Of a stretch of 64,000 nucleotides of DNA, positions 37,354 through 49,378 are shown one piece after another. The stretch's first letter is position 1. Each line of letters opens with the position of its first letter. The position numbers and the translations under genes were made by a program. The stretch lies in assembly GCA_963580285.1 (NCBI GenBank), contig OY757013.1, positions 150,551,564 through 150,615,563 on the forward strand. The letters are read 5' to 3'. Under the pieces are notes generated by a model. It searched no databases, was not told the origin of the DNA, and worked only from the letters and a program-made list of their open reading frames with translations. The stretch is from Lucinisca nassula. Lineage: Eukaryota; Mollusca; Bivalvia; Lucinida; Lucinidae.

Positions 37354-37399
37354 ATCAAGTAGATGTAGTTCAATTTGACTTTTCTAAAGTGTTTGATAA

Positions 37400-37679
37400 C
37401 ATTACGAAAACACGCCTATACAAATACATTGACTATTTTACCGCCGAAAAATCGAAAATTTTATGATCGAAAATTGTGATATTTTTCTTATTTCTGCTCA
37501 AAATATAGATTGGGTATACTCGTTAGAACCGCCTCGATAAAGCGGTTCTAACGAGTACCCACAATCTATATTGTAGAGCAGAAATAAGAAAAATAAGGTT
37601 TATCCCTGTAAACCCCAGTTTTACTATATAAAGGTGGTGTTCAAGGGAGTCAAATTTATATTGGCGTGTTTTCGTGATG
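37400..37679 (+). mobile_element. MITE family A, full-length copy (280 bp)
   Basis: Best copy of the family. Ends CATTACGAAAACACGCCTAT and its inverse GGCGTGTTTTCGTGATG. Near-perfect central palindrome of CGTTAGAACCGCCTC facing its complement, flanked on both sides by CCCACAATCTATAT and by TTTCTTATTTCTGCTC arms. The outer arms are unlike each other (AAAATTTT.. versus TGTAAACCCCAGTTTTACT). It sits inside the LINE motif A region. No transposase. Confidence 0.8.
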
Positions 37680-38079
37680 AGGTTCCACATCAACGACTGC
37701 ATTTTATGGTCTGCGTGGGGACACTCTGCGTTGGATACAGTCGTTCCTTAGCTACAGGAAACAACAGGTATTGTTAGAAGGAGCCATGTCAGTAGAGTCC
37801 GGTGTCATCTCCGGCGACACTCAGACCGCTCTTGCTTTTGGCATTCATATATTATCTCCGGGCCAGAGTCGACATAATCAGACACAATATGTACTTTTTG
37901 CCGATGATACACTATTATATCGTCACACTGAGAGGAGAGAGGGTGCAAAACAATTCCAACTGGACCCTGATGCCCTCCAACAGAGGGAAAGTAAAACTGG
38001 CATATGAAACGTCAGCCGAAAAAATACCACGTCATCAGAAACGACTTACAGTGGACAACCCACATGGAAAACGTCTTTG

Positions 38080-38362
38080 TTTGAATTGAGTTTTGTCGTC
38101 CCCGTCAACACTATCCAGATCATTTTGAAGACGTTGCTTCCAATTGTGTGGGTTTTGTTTTACCCGACATTAAGATGAAATGACACTTCAAGTCCTGTCT
38201 TCTAATGAAACCAATAGGGTTTATATGCATGGACGGCCCGACTCGCATCACTTTGCCTGGGCAAGCTTGGACCTTCTAAGCGGTTTACCAGTAGTCACGT
38301 ACGATCGGTTTCAGCTCTGCGTGCCAATCTATTTCTCCAAGCCCCGACTGGCGGGGCCCATA
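38080..38362 (-). mobile_element. Repeat R1 (SINE-like) inserted in the LINE
   Basis: Minus-strand R1: GCCCCGCCAGTCGGGGCTTG end at 38360, GACAGGACTTGAAGTGTCAT, and the tail GTTAAAC-like/CAAA at 38080. The flanks GGAAAACGTC and GAGAACGTC look like a diverged target duplication. Confidence 0.65.
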
Positions 38363-38794
38363 TAGAGAACGTCACTGCCCAAACGTTCAGAACCATCGAC
38401 TTCTTTAGGCGCAACCTACTGTACCATGGAAGTCTTAGAATCCACCCACCATGCCCTAGTCAAGCCGACGGTGTAACATGCATCGGCTGTCTGGGACCTA
38501 TTTGGCAACATATATCAACAGAATAGAACAGGTCCTGAGATGAGGAGCACGGTTTGTGGGAAAGAGCACCGGGCTGTGTCTCCAGGATGATCGAAGAACT
38601 TGACTGAGAGTCACTTGAAGAAAGACGCCGCATTTACGCCGCATGTACCAGATACAGCGTGGACTGATAGGCGTCAATGCATGATCTATACTATGCTTTA
38701 ATGACAGTCATACCAAAGGGGTACAACGCATTTATCAGCCATCAGTGTACAAACATTCTTTTTACCCAAGAACCATCTGGGATTGGAACAGATC

Positions 38795-39058
38795 ATGTTA
38801 ACGAGTCCGTAAAATGAACACGCATCTAAACCCCACTTTATATAGGGAAAACCAGGGTTTACAGTGGTGTATATTTCTGCTCCAAGGCATAGGTGGTAGG
38901 TGCTCGTTAGAACCGCCTCTCTGGGGCGGTTCTAACGAGCACATATAACCTATGTTTGTGGTATAAAGAAGGAAATTATAACACTTTTTTATCGGAAAAG
39001 TAGCCATTTTGGTGATACGAAAGAATGCATTATGTCACTCGGGTGTGTTAGCGTAATG
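38795..39058 (+). mobile_element. MITE family B, full-length copy
   Basis: Ends GTTAACGAGTCCGTAAAATG and GTGTTAGCGTAATG. Central CGTTAGAACCGCCTC palindrome at about 38905-38940. Left arm TAAACCCCACTTTATATAGG; right arm AAGTAGCCATTTTGGTGAT. Inserted between the SFYPRTIWDWNR and LPTTGTD parts of the LINE. Confidence 0.75.
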
Positions 39059-39356
39059 TTTCCAACCACCGGAACTGACACTTTGACCATAGAAGAGTTT
39101 GTAGCTGCCACCCAGACTCCGCGACAGCTATCAGCGCTCCATAAACAGCCATCCCCTTGTGTTTCTATCTGTACATAGACGTTCTTTTAACTGCTTTTAA
39201 CCGGAATGGGACGGCTGTCCCATAATCCTTACCAGGTCAACAGTACAGTCTGAGGAGACACCTGACCTTTTCGTGGAAAACGAAGACGACGAAACACTAT
39301 TGCCTAATTACGTATTTTTTATCCATAGGCAAATAAAACATATAAGTTACTTGATA

Positions 39357-39580
39357 TTTTGTTTGTTTGTTTGCGGTTTAACGTCCCCGTCAACACTATT
39401 TAGGTCATTTTGGAGACGTTGCTTCCAATTTTGCGGGACATTTACCCGATATTGAGATAAAATGACATCTCAATCCCTGCCGCCCAATGAAACCATGCAT
39501 GGACGGGCCGACTCGCGCCAATTTGCCTGGGAAGGCTTAGACCTTACCTTCTACGCGGTTTACCAGTACTAGTGTGCGGT
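39357..39580 (-). mobile_element. R1 repeat copy
   Basis: Minus-strand R1 with tail at 39360 (TTTGTTTGTTTGCGGTTTAA), CAATTTTGCGGGACATTTAC, ATGCATGGACGGGCCGACTC and CTACGCGGTTTACCAGTACT. Confidence 0.7.
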
Positions 39581-39789
39581 AATCGTAAACAAAAGTTTCA
39601 GGAAAAAAGTATCGGGAAAAAGTATTAGTTTTAGGTAGGAAAAAAAGTTTCAGTTTTATCCAAAGTCGTTTATGATGTTGCAATGGTATGATAATTAAGA
39701 TATTTCTGTATGTTTTGACTCTTTTTTTTTCAGTTTAATATTCAATTCGTCAACCTATCTCTGTAATCCTTGCTTTATGAAAGGGATTC

Positions 39790-40037
39790 TCAATGACGGG
39801 TAAAATTGGAAGCAACGTCTCCAAAATGATCTATATAATGTAGACGGGGACCAAACAAACAAAAGTGGTGCTAGTCGGACCTCCATGCTCATAGACCCTA
39901 TTTGGTTTCAATGGGCGGCAGGGCTTGATATGTCATGTCATGTCAGTGTTGGGTAAAAGTCCCACAAATTGGAAGCAACGTCTCCAAAATGACCTATATA
40001 GTGTAGACGGTGGCGAAAAACCTCCAGTCAAACAAAC
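39790..40037 (+). mobile_element. Two adjoining R1 fragments
   Basis: 39790-39862 is a tail-only piece (AAATTGGAAGCAACGTCTCC ... CCAAACAAACAAAAGTGGTG) and 39870-40037 is a longer copy with GGGCTTGATATGTCATGTCA and CAGTCAAACAAACAAAAGTG. Both end AAAAGTGGTGC, so the second may have inserted beside the first with that as duplication. Confidence 0.6.
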
Positions 40038-40045
40038 AAAAGTGG

Positions 40046-40350
40046 TGCAAAGTAGAAGTAAAACAAAGATCAGGAATTGATACAATTAACTTACTCCATC
40101 CATAAAAGACACCAAAGGGAAAGAAATACAAACATTAAGCGACCAGACCATAATGGAAACCTAAACAAAGGAAGGCCATATGGACAGTTACTTTCCCACA
40201 AAATGGCCATATGGCCATCCAAAATTAAAAGACACAAGTGATACACACAGTAAGTAACAAACAACAACATAAATAAATCGCCACAGAAGAGCCGCCTTGG
40301 AACGGTCAGTGGAAGATTTCCACTGGGGGGGCTTAAATCGATTTTACGTG
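40046..40350 (-). repeat. Repeat G, reverse copy
   Basis: AAGATCAGGAATTGATACAA, CAGTTACTTTCCCACAAAAT, CCGCCTTGGAACGGTCAGTG, GGGCTTAAATCGATTTTACG. Ends just before the Penelope-like pseudogene. Confidence 0.65.
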
Positions 40351-40616
40351 GCCACAATCCTCACCCTTACTTCCGTCGCGATTTAGACAAATAATGTGTT
40401 CAGTCCGCATGAAGGCCTCCTAACTCATCAGTGCAACATCTCCGTGAACACAGAAACCAAAGAACCACAGAGGTGAGACAACGGTGAGGACTCGACAGCA
40501 AGAAACCACTGAAATGCTGGAGCAAAAGAAAACCAACAGTTAGACTCCGATGAGCCCGACCAGAGACAGAGCATCAGGCACCAACCAACATTATCTCTTT
40601 AATTTTCAATAAGCCT

Positions 40617-42920
40617 TTACGTTGGAGCCGTCATAGAATCTGAGGCCTGACCCACCGGCGTGCAATTAAAGAGGGAAGCAAAGTTGCCAACCGTGATTGG
40701 GTTAACTACCATGCATGCAGTCTGTCGTATAATATCCATGTTGTACCCAATCTTTTTATATCGAAGAATGATTTTACGAAATTGGGTGCTGAAGTCATTG
40801 CGGTTATATATTTTTCTGAATTTATATACTAAGTCACCATAAAATTCGGGTTCCGATAGACCTTGTTGCAGAAGAGATTTAAGTCCAATATTGAATTTTG
40901 AAATTAAATCAGAATGGCGTCTATAAAATTTTGAAAAGGCTTTGCGTAGTTTATGGTACCGATAACCCTGATTAAGAAGTTTAGCCGTTAATAATTTATT
41001 ACGAGTGTTGAAGTCAGTTACATGACTACACACTCTAGCAAATCGAATTAACTGCGAAATATAAACGCCATAGGATGCCGCACGAGGAACATCACCATCC
41101 AAAAAAGGAAAATTTACAATCTCAAAATCAAAGTCATCGCGTTTATCATAAATTTTGCACGAAACAAATCCATCTACAATAGATAGATGTAAATCCAAAA
41201 ACGGGGCCTCGGTATCAGAAGAATTTGCTTTATTTAACTGAAGTTCTAGGGGGTAAATCTGACTGATCAAACCATCAAAATAAGTATTATCAATATTTAA
41301 TAAATCATCTAAATATCTAGAAGTAGAGCTAAAAGCTTCAATAATTTCAGATTGGTTATCAATGGAAAGCGACAAAATGAAGTCTCTTTCATAACAATAC
41401 AAGAACAGATCAGCCACAAGAGGTGCGCAATTAGTACCCACAATTTGTCTAAATAACTTAGTACCGAATCTAATATAAATATTGTCAAGTAGAAAGGTGA
41501 GGGCATCACACACTTTCTGACATGACCAAAGTGTATAATTCTTATGCTCTTTAGAAGTGAAAAATGCATTTCTGACATTACATGCAAGATAGAGAGAATC
41601 TTCTCTGTGAAAAGCCCATTCGATTAAATCATTAAATCATTAAGCTTTTCTTTTATAAGATTATGAGGAAGTGTAGTGTAAAGAGTGGAAAAATCGTAGG
41701 TAGACAGACTGGAAGCACGAAACTGTCTAGATTTCAATTTATTTAAAACCTCATTCGAATTTTTTATAGACCAAAACAGATTTCTTCCTGATCTTTCAAA
41801 GACTTTATCACAATATTTAATTACATGCGTTTTAATAGCAGTAAGACAGGAAGTTAATAATTTAGAAAGTTCAGTGGTAGTGCAAGAACTAGAATTTGCA
41901 ATAAACCGTGCTTTGTAAGGTTTTTTTATGAAGTTTTGGTAACCAGTATAGCGTAGGAAGCTTGTCTTGGCCTTCGTTAACACACACAGCAAACTTGGTG
42001 GCTGAAAGACAAACATGTTTATCTACTATAGCTCTCTCTTCAGCCAAAGGCTGAAGTTCATAGGCCTTAGTACCACCAAGCTCCTGCTTAAGCGTGTTAA
42101 CATAGTGGAGCCGTCACACAACGACGACGTTGTTAGCGGCCTTGTCTGCAGGGGCCAAAACAAACTTCTTATGAAATTCTTGAATACCTAGTTTAAGATG
42201 ACGTAAAGACGTCTTGGGCTTAGGAGGTAATAAGTTAGTATTTTGAGAATAGAAAGAAATGCGTTTATTCACTAGTCTTAAAATGCTACGTTTCCAGTCC
42301 TTTAGGGCTTTATACTCAACATACTCTCGCTTACACCATCGATTACCGAATTCATTCAAGGAAGCAGCGATTTCATCTCTACATTTACTGAAATCAATTT
42401 TAGAAGGAAACCGATATTTCGGTCCTTTAGAAATTATATTTCTTATCCAAGAATCAGGAATAATTTTCAAATTGCCAGTAATTACATGACCAGCAGCAGG
42501 ATAGCAATACTTTGAGTTTTTACAATCACATGAATCAGGAGTATTAGTATCAATATCAAGATCTGAAACAAGTTTATTGAAATTAAAAATGATAGATCTA
42601 ACAGGTTTGTTATATTTATAGCAAATTATAGGTGTTTCAGTATTTTGAAAATAAGCAGGAATGGAAGAAAGCACCGATCTCTCACGGAAGATACTGGGCA
42701 AATCTATAAAATCCATACCCTTATTAATGAAGGATATTTTGAAGAAATGACGTGTATGATTAATTTCAGAATCAATGTAAGGACGGAGAGTATGCTGAGT
42801 ATAGCCTCTAGTTAAGAGAGCCGCATCATATAACTGATGAGAACTATCGTAGAATTTATTCGCCTCGGTGTCCAGAAGACGTAAAACAGAAACGGGTAAT
42901 GAACTTAAAAATGAAAGCAT
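40617..42920 (-). pseudogene. Penelope-like reverse transcriptase (broken)
   Basis: Three open segments on the minus strand belong to one reverse transcriptase. 42920-42114 gives the N-terminal region ending KFVLAPADKAANNVVVV (the APADKG-type motif); 42016-41624 gives the palm region with STYDFSTLYTTLPHNL; 41513-40617 gives QIVGTNCAPLVADLFLYCYE and the active-site motif RYLDDLLNI (YLDD), then FLDLHLSI. This motif set is typical of Penelope-like elements rather than LINE or LTR enzymes. Breaks seen: a TGA just after the VVVV stretch (near 42110), a frameshift at a run of seven A (41921-41927 on the plus strand as T), and a frameshift from an 8-base tandem duplication (ATTAAATC twice at 41623-41638). 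No GIY-YIG endonuclease domain follows the C-terminus at 40617, so it may be an EN-lacking or truncated copy. Known relatives act in the nucleus as retroelement RTs; this copy should be inactive. Confidence 0.8.
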
Positions 42921-43069
42921 AGAGTGGCGTCCATGATTTAATAATATAATTGACAGTCACTTCAGTCTAGTATTGTTTCGTTTAAACGCACGTGATTTAC
43001 GTTTAAAGTTACCATTATTCCTGGTGCCGTGAGATCTAGTTCTGCATTTTCGACATTCCAGGAGTGAGA

Positions 43070-43357
43070 AAATATGGGCAAGTCGGACCGCCATGCCCAT
43101 AGACCATTGGGCGACAGGGTTTGAGATGTCATTTCATCTCAATGTCCGGTAAAAGTACTGGTAAACCGCTTAGAGGGTCTAAGCCTGTCCAGGCAAAGTG
43201 TTGGGAGTCGGTCTTTGGCCATAGACACTATTTGGTTTCACTAGGCGGCAGGGCTTGAGATATCATTTCATCTCATCGTCGGGTAAAAGTCCCACAAATT
43301 GGAAGCAACGTGTCCAAAATGACCTATAAAGTGAAGACGGGGCCATTACAAACAAAC
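43070..43357 (+). mobile_element. Two adjoining R1 fragments
   Basis: AAATATGGGCAAGTCGGACC, GGTTTGAGATGTCATTTCAT, CCGGTAAAAGTACTGGTAAA, CCGCTTAGAGGGTCTAAGCC, CGGCAGGGCTTGAGATATCA, GGAAGCAACGTGTCCAAAAT, then a CAAACAAAC tail. The order shows one R1 partly overlapping a second. Confidence 0.6.
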
Positions 43358-43576
43358 AGTAAATATTTTAATTACCATTAAACTTTACCATGAATCAGGA
43401 TTAACATGTTTATGGAAGGTACTGAACTTTGGTACTGAATTATCAAAATGCAATTAAAGATTAATTAGGATGACATTACATAGCCTTTTCTATATCCTTT
43501 TAAATGAAACTGATAGTTTATTCCTGATATTTTTCCTGATACTTTTTTCCTGATACTTTCTTCCGATACTTTTTTT

Positions 43577-45928
43577 CCTAGACAGCTTTTAAAGCTTATG
43601 CTAAGGAAAAATGCGAGGAACTCATAAAAGACCACCCATCGAAAACTGTAGAAGACGTCTGGAGTTCCTTTAAATCTGTAATCCACAATGGTATAGCGAA
43701 ATTCGAACCAACCAAGGCTCTTTGTGAAAAAAGTCTCTCGTGGATTAAAAGACTCATTAGGAAAAGAAAATCCCTCTTTCACAAATTGAAATCCGCCAAA
43801 AATACCAAAGACCGACATTATTTCCTATAAACCAAACAACTCGTTAAACAGAAAATTAGACAGTCCTATGATTCATACATCGGGGACATTCTAGGCATCA
43901 ACACCATTGATCTCACTGATCAGAACTCATCTTTTGGCCCGATAGACCCTGACAAGGGTCAGTCAAGCTTTTCAATAAACAACTTTTCTCCCTTATTAAA
44001 AACTCAAGGCAGGACTCCCAAAGAATGGCACCACTAAGAGATCCTGAGTCAGGGTCACTTGAAACACAAACCTCGGACAAGGCCAATATAGCAAACAGGC
44101 AATTTCATAAGGCCTTCATAAAACACCACCTCTCTCACTCAGCCAGCTCGCCACCTAGTCCATACAAAATGGGCTGGACGATGGGAATATAAGCAAACAA
44201 TATATCCCATCTCCACTTCACTGCAAATACCCACTCATGCCCGAAATCTCTGTTTCGGTGCCTGGCATCCTAAAACTGCTATACAATCAAAATCCAAGTA
44301 AAGCTTCAGGACCTACCTCCATAAAAAAGAAGTGGAGGCAATGATCAGGAATAAAACCCATTGTTCTGAAAAACCTAAGCAATGAAATAACCCCTTTCCT
44401 TGCCATTTTATTACAAAAGTCACTCAACACAGGGCAAATCCCAAAGGACTGGACCAAAGCATGTGTTAGCCCCATCTTCAAAAAGGGGGATAAGAGCGAC
44501 CCCATTAATTATCGCCCTATATCACTAACATGCATTCTTTGCAACGTAATGTAGCACATTGAAGCTTCTAGCCTGTACAAGCATCTTAACTGTAATAATA
44601 TATTGTATGACCTCCAACATGGTTTCAGAGAGAGGAGGTCTTGTGAAACCCAGCTCATCCAGTTAGTTGAGGAGCTTGCACGAAACACTTCACAAGATCG
44701 CCAAACTGACCATATTTTATTAGATTTTAGTAAGGCCTTCGACAGAGTAAACCACTTAAAGCTGCTTCACAAACTTCACCAACATGGTATGAGAGGCAAT
44801 GCTCTGTCCTTGATCAAAGCATTTCTGATTGGGCGTTCTCAAACAGTAATACTGGAGGGCGAATACTCATCAGAAATCCCTGTAAATTCTGGAGCCCCAC
44901 AAGGTTCTGTGTTTGGTCCCTTACTATTCCTCCTTTACATAAACGACCTACCTGAGAATATACACTCACAGGTCCAACTTTTTGCTGATGATAAAGCTCT
45001 TTACATCACAGTCAATAACCAGGATGACTCTGACACACTCCAAAATGACCTTGATACCTTACAAATATGGAAAACCCTGTGGGATATGGATTTTAATCCA
45101 AGTAAGTGTCAAATCTTACACATAACAAAATCCAGGCACCCAGCTCAGCACATATACATGCTACATGGACAGGCACTAGAAGCAGTTGATGACGCCAAGT
45201 ATCTAGGCGTAGACATTAGCAAAGACCTGAGCTGGAATACTCACATTAATAGGATTACAACAACAGCAAAGAGGACACTAGGTTTCTTGAAACATCAAAA
45301 CAAAACACACGGGTATTCACGAAGCAGCATAGCCCCCAAGTCGAATATGCATCCCCTGTGTGGATTCCATACACCCAAACCTATATAAATAAAATTGAAA
45401 TGGTCCAAAGACGGGCCATATGATGGGTTAACAGCAATTACTCCCCTTATGCTTGTGTTTGCAAGCAAGCAAAACTAACTAGGTGGCGTTCACTTGAGGA
45501 CAGGCGAGGCGACGCCCGCCTGATACTATTTTACAAAATAGTTAATAGTCTAGTTGCTGTTCCCCTCCCTACAAATATTAGCCATCCCATCAGACTGACC
45601 AGGCATATACATCCCATTCACTACGTCCATATACCGACTACAGCCAGCTTCTATAAATACTCTTTTTTCCCTTGGCCATTGTACAGTGGAATCAACTTCC
45701 CAATCATCTTCCTGTCCTCCAAGACCTAAAGTCATTTAGGTCAGGGGTAAGGACAGTGTCACACTATATGCCCTAATCCACAAAACTTGTTTTTATCTGA
45801 TTGTATCCTCTTCTGTAACATACACTTTTAACTTTTCCTTCATACTGTCTCACTTTTACTTTTTTATTTTTACTTTTTACCTCTGCGCATATACCTGCAC
45901 GATAGTCCTCTTAACGGGGTTGCTGCAG
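43577..45928 (+). mobile_element. CR1/Jockey-type LINE, 3-prime half
   Basis: A 5-prime truncated non-LTR retrotransposon. From the start it reads, with stops and shifts, KAYAKEKCEELIKDHP and WIKRLIRKRKSLFHKL (end of the endonuclease/RT linker), then ISVSVPGILKLLY-NPSKASGPTSI, INYRPISLTCILCNV and the long RT frame at 44603-45388, then LEYASPVW-like, WRSLEDRRGDARLILFYK and SFYKYSFFPWPL near the C-terminus. It ends AACGGGGTTGCTGCAG followed by the GATA array at 45929. A terminal microsatellite is typical of CR1/L2/Jockey relatives. A short piece of repeat G (GAAGTGGAGGCAATGATCAG, 44330-44353) interrupts the RT between the GP-S and IVLKNLS motifs. Confidence 0.8.
44603..45388 (+). pseudogene. 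LINE reverse transcriptase, 261-codon open core
   Basis: Longest intact frame of the LINE. It has, in order, LQHGFRERRSCETQL (motif 2a), LLDFSKAFDRVNH (catalytic Asp, motif A), SGAPQGSVFGPLLFLLYIND (motif B), VQLFADDKALY (catalytic FADD, motif C; most relatives have FADDTALY), then DAKYLGVDISKDLSWNTHI and TLGFLKHQNK. It then runs out of frame near 45300. The ATG at 44603 is internal, not a true start. The open length suggests this copy is younger than the LINE relics at 36700 and 49255. Confidence 0.8.
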
Positions 45929-46514
<586 letters not shown>

Positions 46515-46536
46515 TGAATCTTTTTTCCAACATTCC

Positions 46537-46622
46537 TAGTGTGCGGTCGGTTTCAGCTCTGCGTGGAAGCATCATGTAGGTCTTGTCCAATTTATTTCTC
46601 CAAGCCCCGATGGGCGGGGGCA
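46537..46622 (-). mobile_element. R1 repeat, 5-prime fragment
   Basis: GTGTGCGGTCGGTTTCAGCT, TTTCTCCAAGCCCCGATGGG: the 5-prime part of R1 only. The same part stands alone at 63301-63372. Confidence 0.6.
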
Positions 46623-46837
46623 AACTTGATTTATTTATACAATATTTTGAGAGGGTTACACAATTAGCTCTGATATTTTGTAATGTAACCAACACCACAG
46701 AAAGTTAGATTATAACATACAAATATAAATCAGATGGCAGAAACGGGAAAATACTCTTTCAAAGGTTGGGTCAACAAAATTCCTTCTGGGCGTACCGGCG
46801 TAGCAAACACGCTTCCCGGGCTCAAAGTTAAACGGGC

Positions 46838-47185
<348 letters not shown>

Positions 47186-47449
47186 TTAAAAACAATACCC
47201 TTAAGATCTAACTGGCAGCAACCTTGAATGATTGCAGGTCTGGTGAGCATACAGCGCTTTGAGGCAGGGCATTCCATTGGATAATAGCCAGTTGAAAAAT
47301 AGCCATCAGAAGAGATGGCAAATCCCCCGACCAAAAGCCAATATGGCCTTCAGAAGATAGTTCACCAATAGAAAGTGCACCAGAATTAAACTAGCAATAT
47401 ATCACAAAATTATTCGAGTTATGTCCGTCACAAGATTATACTGTCAGGG

Positions 47450-48735
47450 GAGGTAACTAAAAAACCAGGGCACTCAGAATTGTGGTTCTTGCGCATGACA
47501 TGCCTGCTTAAGCTCATGTATTTCTGTACGAAGAAGTGCCATCAATATGTCTCAAAGGGTATTGGAGATATGGTGATCACAAGCTGGTCATACTGTTATA
47601 TTGAAAGGGTAGATAACTCAAATACCATAGCACCAACAGTTGTGGTTTTTGCACATGACACCCCTTCTGTACCTTGTATACAACTGTGTCAAGTTCCTTC
47701 AATATATCTCAAAGGGTATTGGAGTTATGGCCCCATCACAAGGTTATATTGTCAGGGAAGATAACTAAAAAACCAGAGCACCCAGAGTTGTAATTATTGA
47801 GAACGACACATCTGCTTTACCTCATGTACATCTGCATCAAGTACCACAAATATGTCTCAAAGGGTATTGGAGGTACGGTGCTCACAAGGTGGTCATACTG
47901 TTATATTGGAAGGGAAGATAACTCAAATACCATAGCACCCAGAGTTGTGGTTCTCGGGCATGAAGTGCCGTATCGACCTTGTATACAATTGTGCCAAGTG
48001 CCATCACTATATCTCAAAAGGTATTGGAGTTATGGCCATCACAATGTTATACTGTCAGGGGAGATGATTAAAAAACCAGGGCACCCAGAGGCGTGGTTCT
48101 TGCACGTGACACACCTGCTTAACCTCGTGTACAACTGTACCAAGTACCATCAATATATCTCAAAGTGTATTGGAGGTGTGGCCATCACAAGGTAGTGATT
48201 CTATTTTATTGGAAGGGGAGATAACCTAAAAAAACATGGCACCCAGAGTTGTGGTTCTTGTGTATGACCCACCGTCTCGGCCTTGTGAACAACTGTGCCA
48301 GGTACCATCAATATATCTTAAAGGGTATTTGAGTTATGGCCATCACAATGAAGTCACACATTTATTGGATCCCAAGTGCGTCGATGCTCCAGAGGGGCCC
48401 TGCACTTCACCAGGAAGAAGAAGAAGGGAGATAACTAAAAAACCATGGCAACCAGAGTTGTGGTTCTTGTGCATGACAAACAAACAACACAAGATCTCGG
48501 CCTTGTGAACAACTTTGACAGGTACCATCAATATATCTCAAAGGGTATTGGAGTTATGGCCTCACAAAGTAGTCATTCTATTTATTAAAAGGGGAGATAA
48601 GAAGTATGCCATCCAGAGTTACCGCCTCAGCCTTGTGAACAACTGTGCCAAGAACCATCAATGATTCTCAAAGGGTATATTGAGTTATGGCCATCACAAG
48701 GTTGCGTCTACGGACGGACGGACAGACGGTCGGTC
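47450..48735. repeat. Tandem array, about 145-bp unit, nine copies
   Basis: Unit: GGGGAGATAACTAAAAAACC, CACCCAGAGTTGTGGTTCTT, CAACTGTGCCAAGTACCATC, ATATATCTCAAAGGGTATTG, GAGTTATGGCCATCACAAGG. A short foreign piece (GATGCTCCAGAGGGGCCCTG, 48380-48425) breaks one unit. Ends ACGGACGGACGGACAGACGG, about 180 bases before parkin exon 1. Confidence 0.75.
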
Positions 48736-48918
48736 GGGGGATAAAACGGGAGTCTTTAAACTGTGCATAATCCCAGTGGTCGAGATCGGTACCGGCAAAT
48801 ATAATCGTGATACCGTTAAATGCGACAACCAATACCAGTGCCGGGAACCAGTTACGATATTTTCTGACAGGAGTCTGAGCAGAAAAAGGGGGTATTTATG
48901 CTTGTTTTTCTTGCATAA

Positions 48919-49113
48919 ATGACAAGCTATAATACTGTCCGTGTGTCCATTAATGTCAACCAAAGTCTAATACAACAAGTTGAACTGCTGTCATCAGATA
49001 ATATCGCTGATGCGAAGCAAAAACTAATCAAATCTCTCGGTACTGATAGCAACCCCAACAAGGTCAAGCTGGTGTTTTGTGGGAAGATTTTGAAGAATGA
49101 GGAGCTGGTCAGA
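48919..49113 (+). CDS. PRKN: Parkin (PRKN) coding exon 1: ubiquitin-like domain, residues 1-65
   Basis: Encodes 65 residues that read as the N-terminal ubiquitin-like (UBL) domain of parkin, the RING-between-RING E3 ubiquitin ligase that, with PINK1, tags damaged mitochondria. The most telling stretch is KVKLVFCGKILKNEELVR, which aligns with the beta3/beta4 part of parkin UBL (family pattern LRVIFAGKEL-N). The exon ends at a GT donor (GTCAGA|GTAAGC) in phase 0, the same place and phase as the homologous human intron after codon 57; here it is codon 65. The ATG at 48919 gives the only complete reading. A CAAG acceptor-like site at 48922-48925 leaves open that the true ATG lies in an upstream mini-exon, as in mammals. 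Intron 1 is about 9.8 kb and full of transposons. Confidence 0.85.
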
Positions 49114-49205
49114 GTAAGCTTAGCTGTATTTATAAAGTTTGACTTTTAGAATCCAAGCTCTCACTGTGAACCTTATGCTGCTGAACCACGTCAACCCTTA
49201 CTTTT

Positions 49206-49252
49206 GCAAATAGTGTAGATCCAGAAGCCATCTGATCAGGATCTACACCGGC
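49206..49252. mobile_element. MITE family E, partial, in parkin intron 1
   Basis: GCAAATAGTGTAGATCCAGA AGCCATCTGATCAGGATCTACAC; the right arm is cut. Confidence 0.6.
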
Positions 49253-49378
49253 CCGGATAGCTTGACTATACACTTCACCAGCAAATTTTGGAGCATGTTC
49301 AATCCACTAAATATCTTGGTATCGCCATCACTGACGATCTTGATTGGGGTCAACGTATCTCTTGAGATTACATCTAAA

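Larger units (their letters stand above)
36700..39170 (+). mobile_element. LINE relic broken by four later insertions
   Basis: Pieces of one non-LTR RT in order. 36700-37066: KPLKAAGLDSIHTYILEVA and a worn QHGF region. 37362-37399: DVVQFDFSKVFDN, motif A. 37680-38080: VPHQRL, VLLEGAMSVESGVISGD and YVLFADDTLLYR, motif C, shifting frame, then a RNDLQWTTHMENV-like region. 38366-38794: FRTIDFFRRNLLYHGSLR, LEERRRIYAAC and VYKHSFYPRTIWDWNR. 39059-39170: LPTTGTDTLTIEEF. Each gap is filled by a recognisable repeat (see 37067, 37400, 38080, 38795), and the reading resumes at the next codon region. The host LINE is therefore older than all four. Confidence 0.75.

Noticed and set aside
47480..48508. Frames of 90-132 codons with repeated ISKGIG-like peptides
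   Set aside because: Reading of the 145-bp tandem array; stops occur in every unit.
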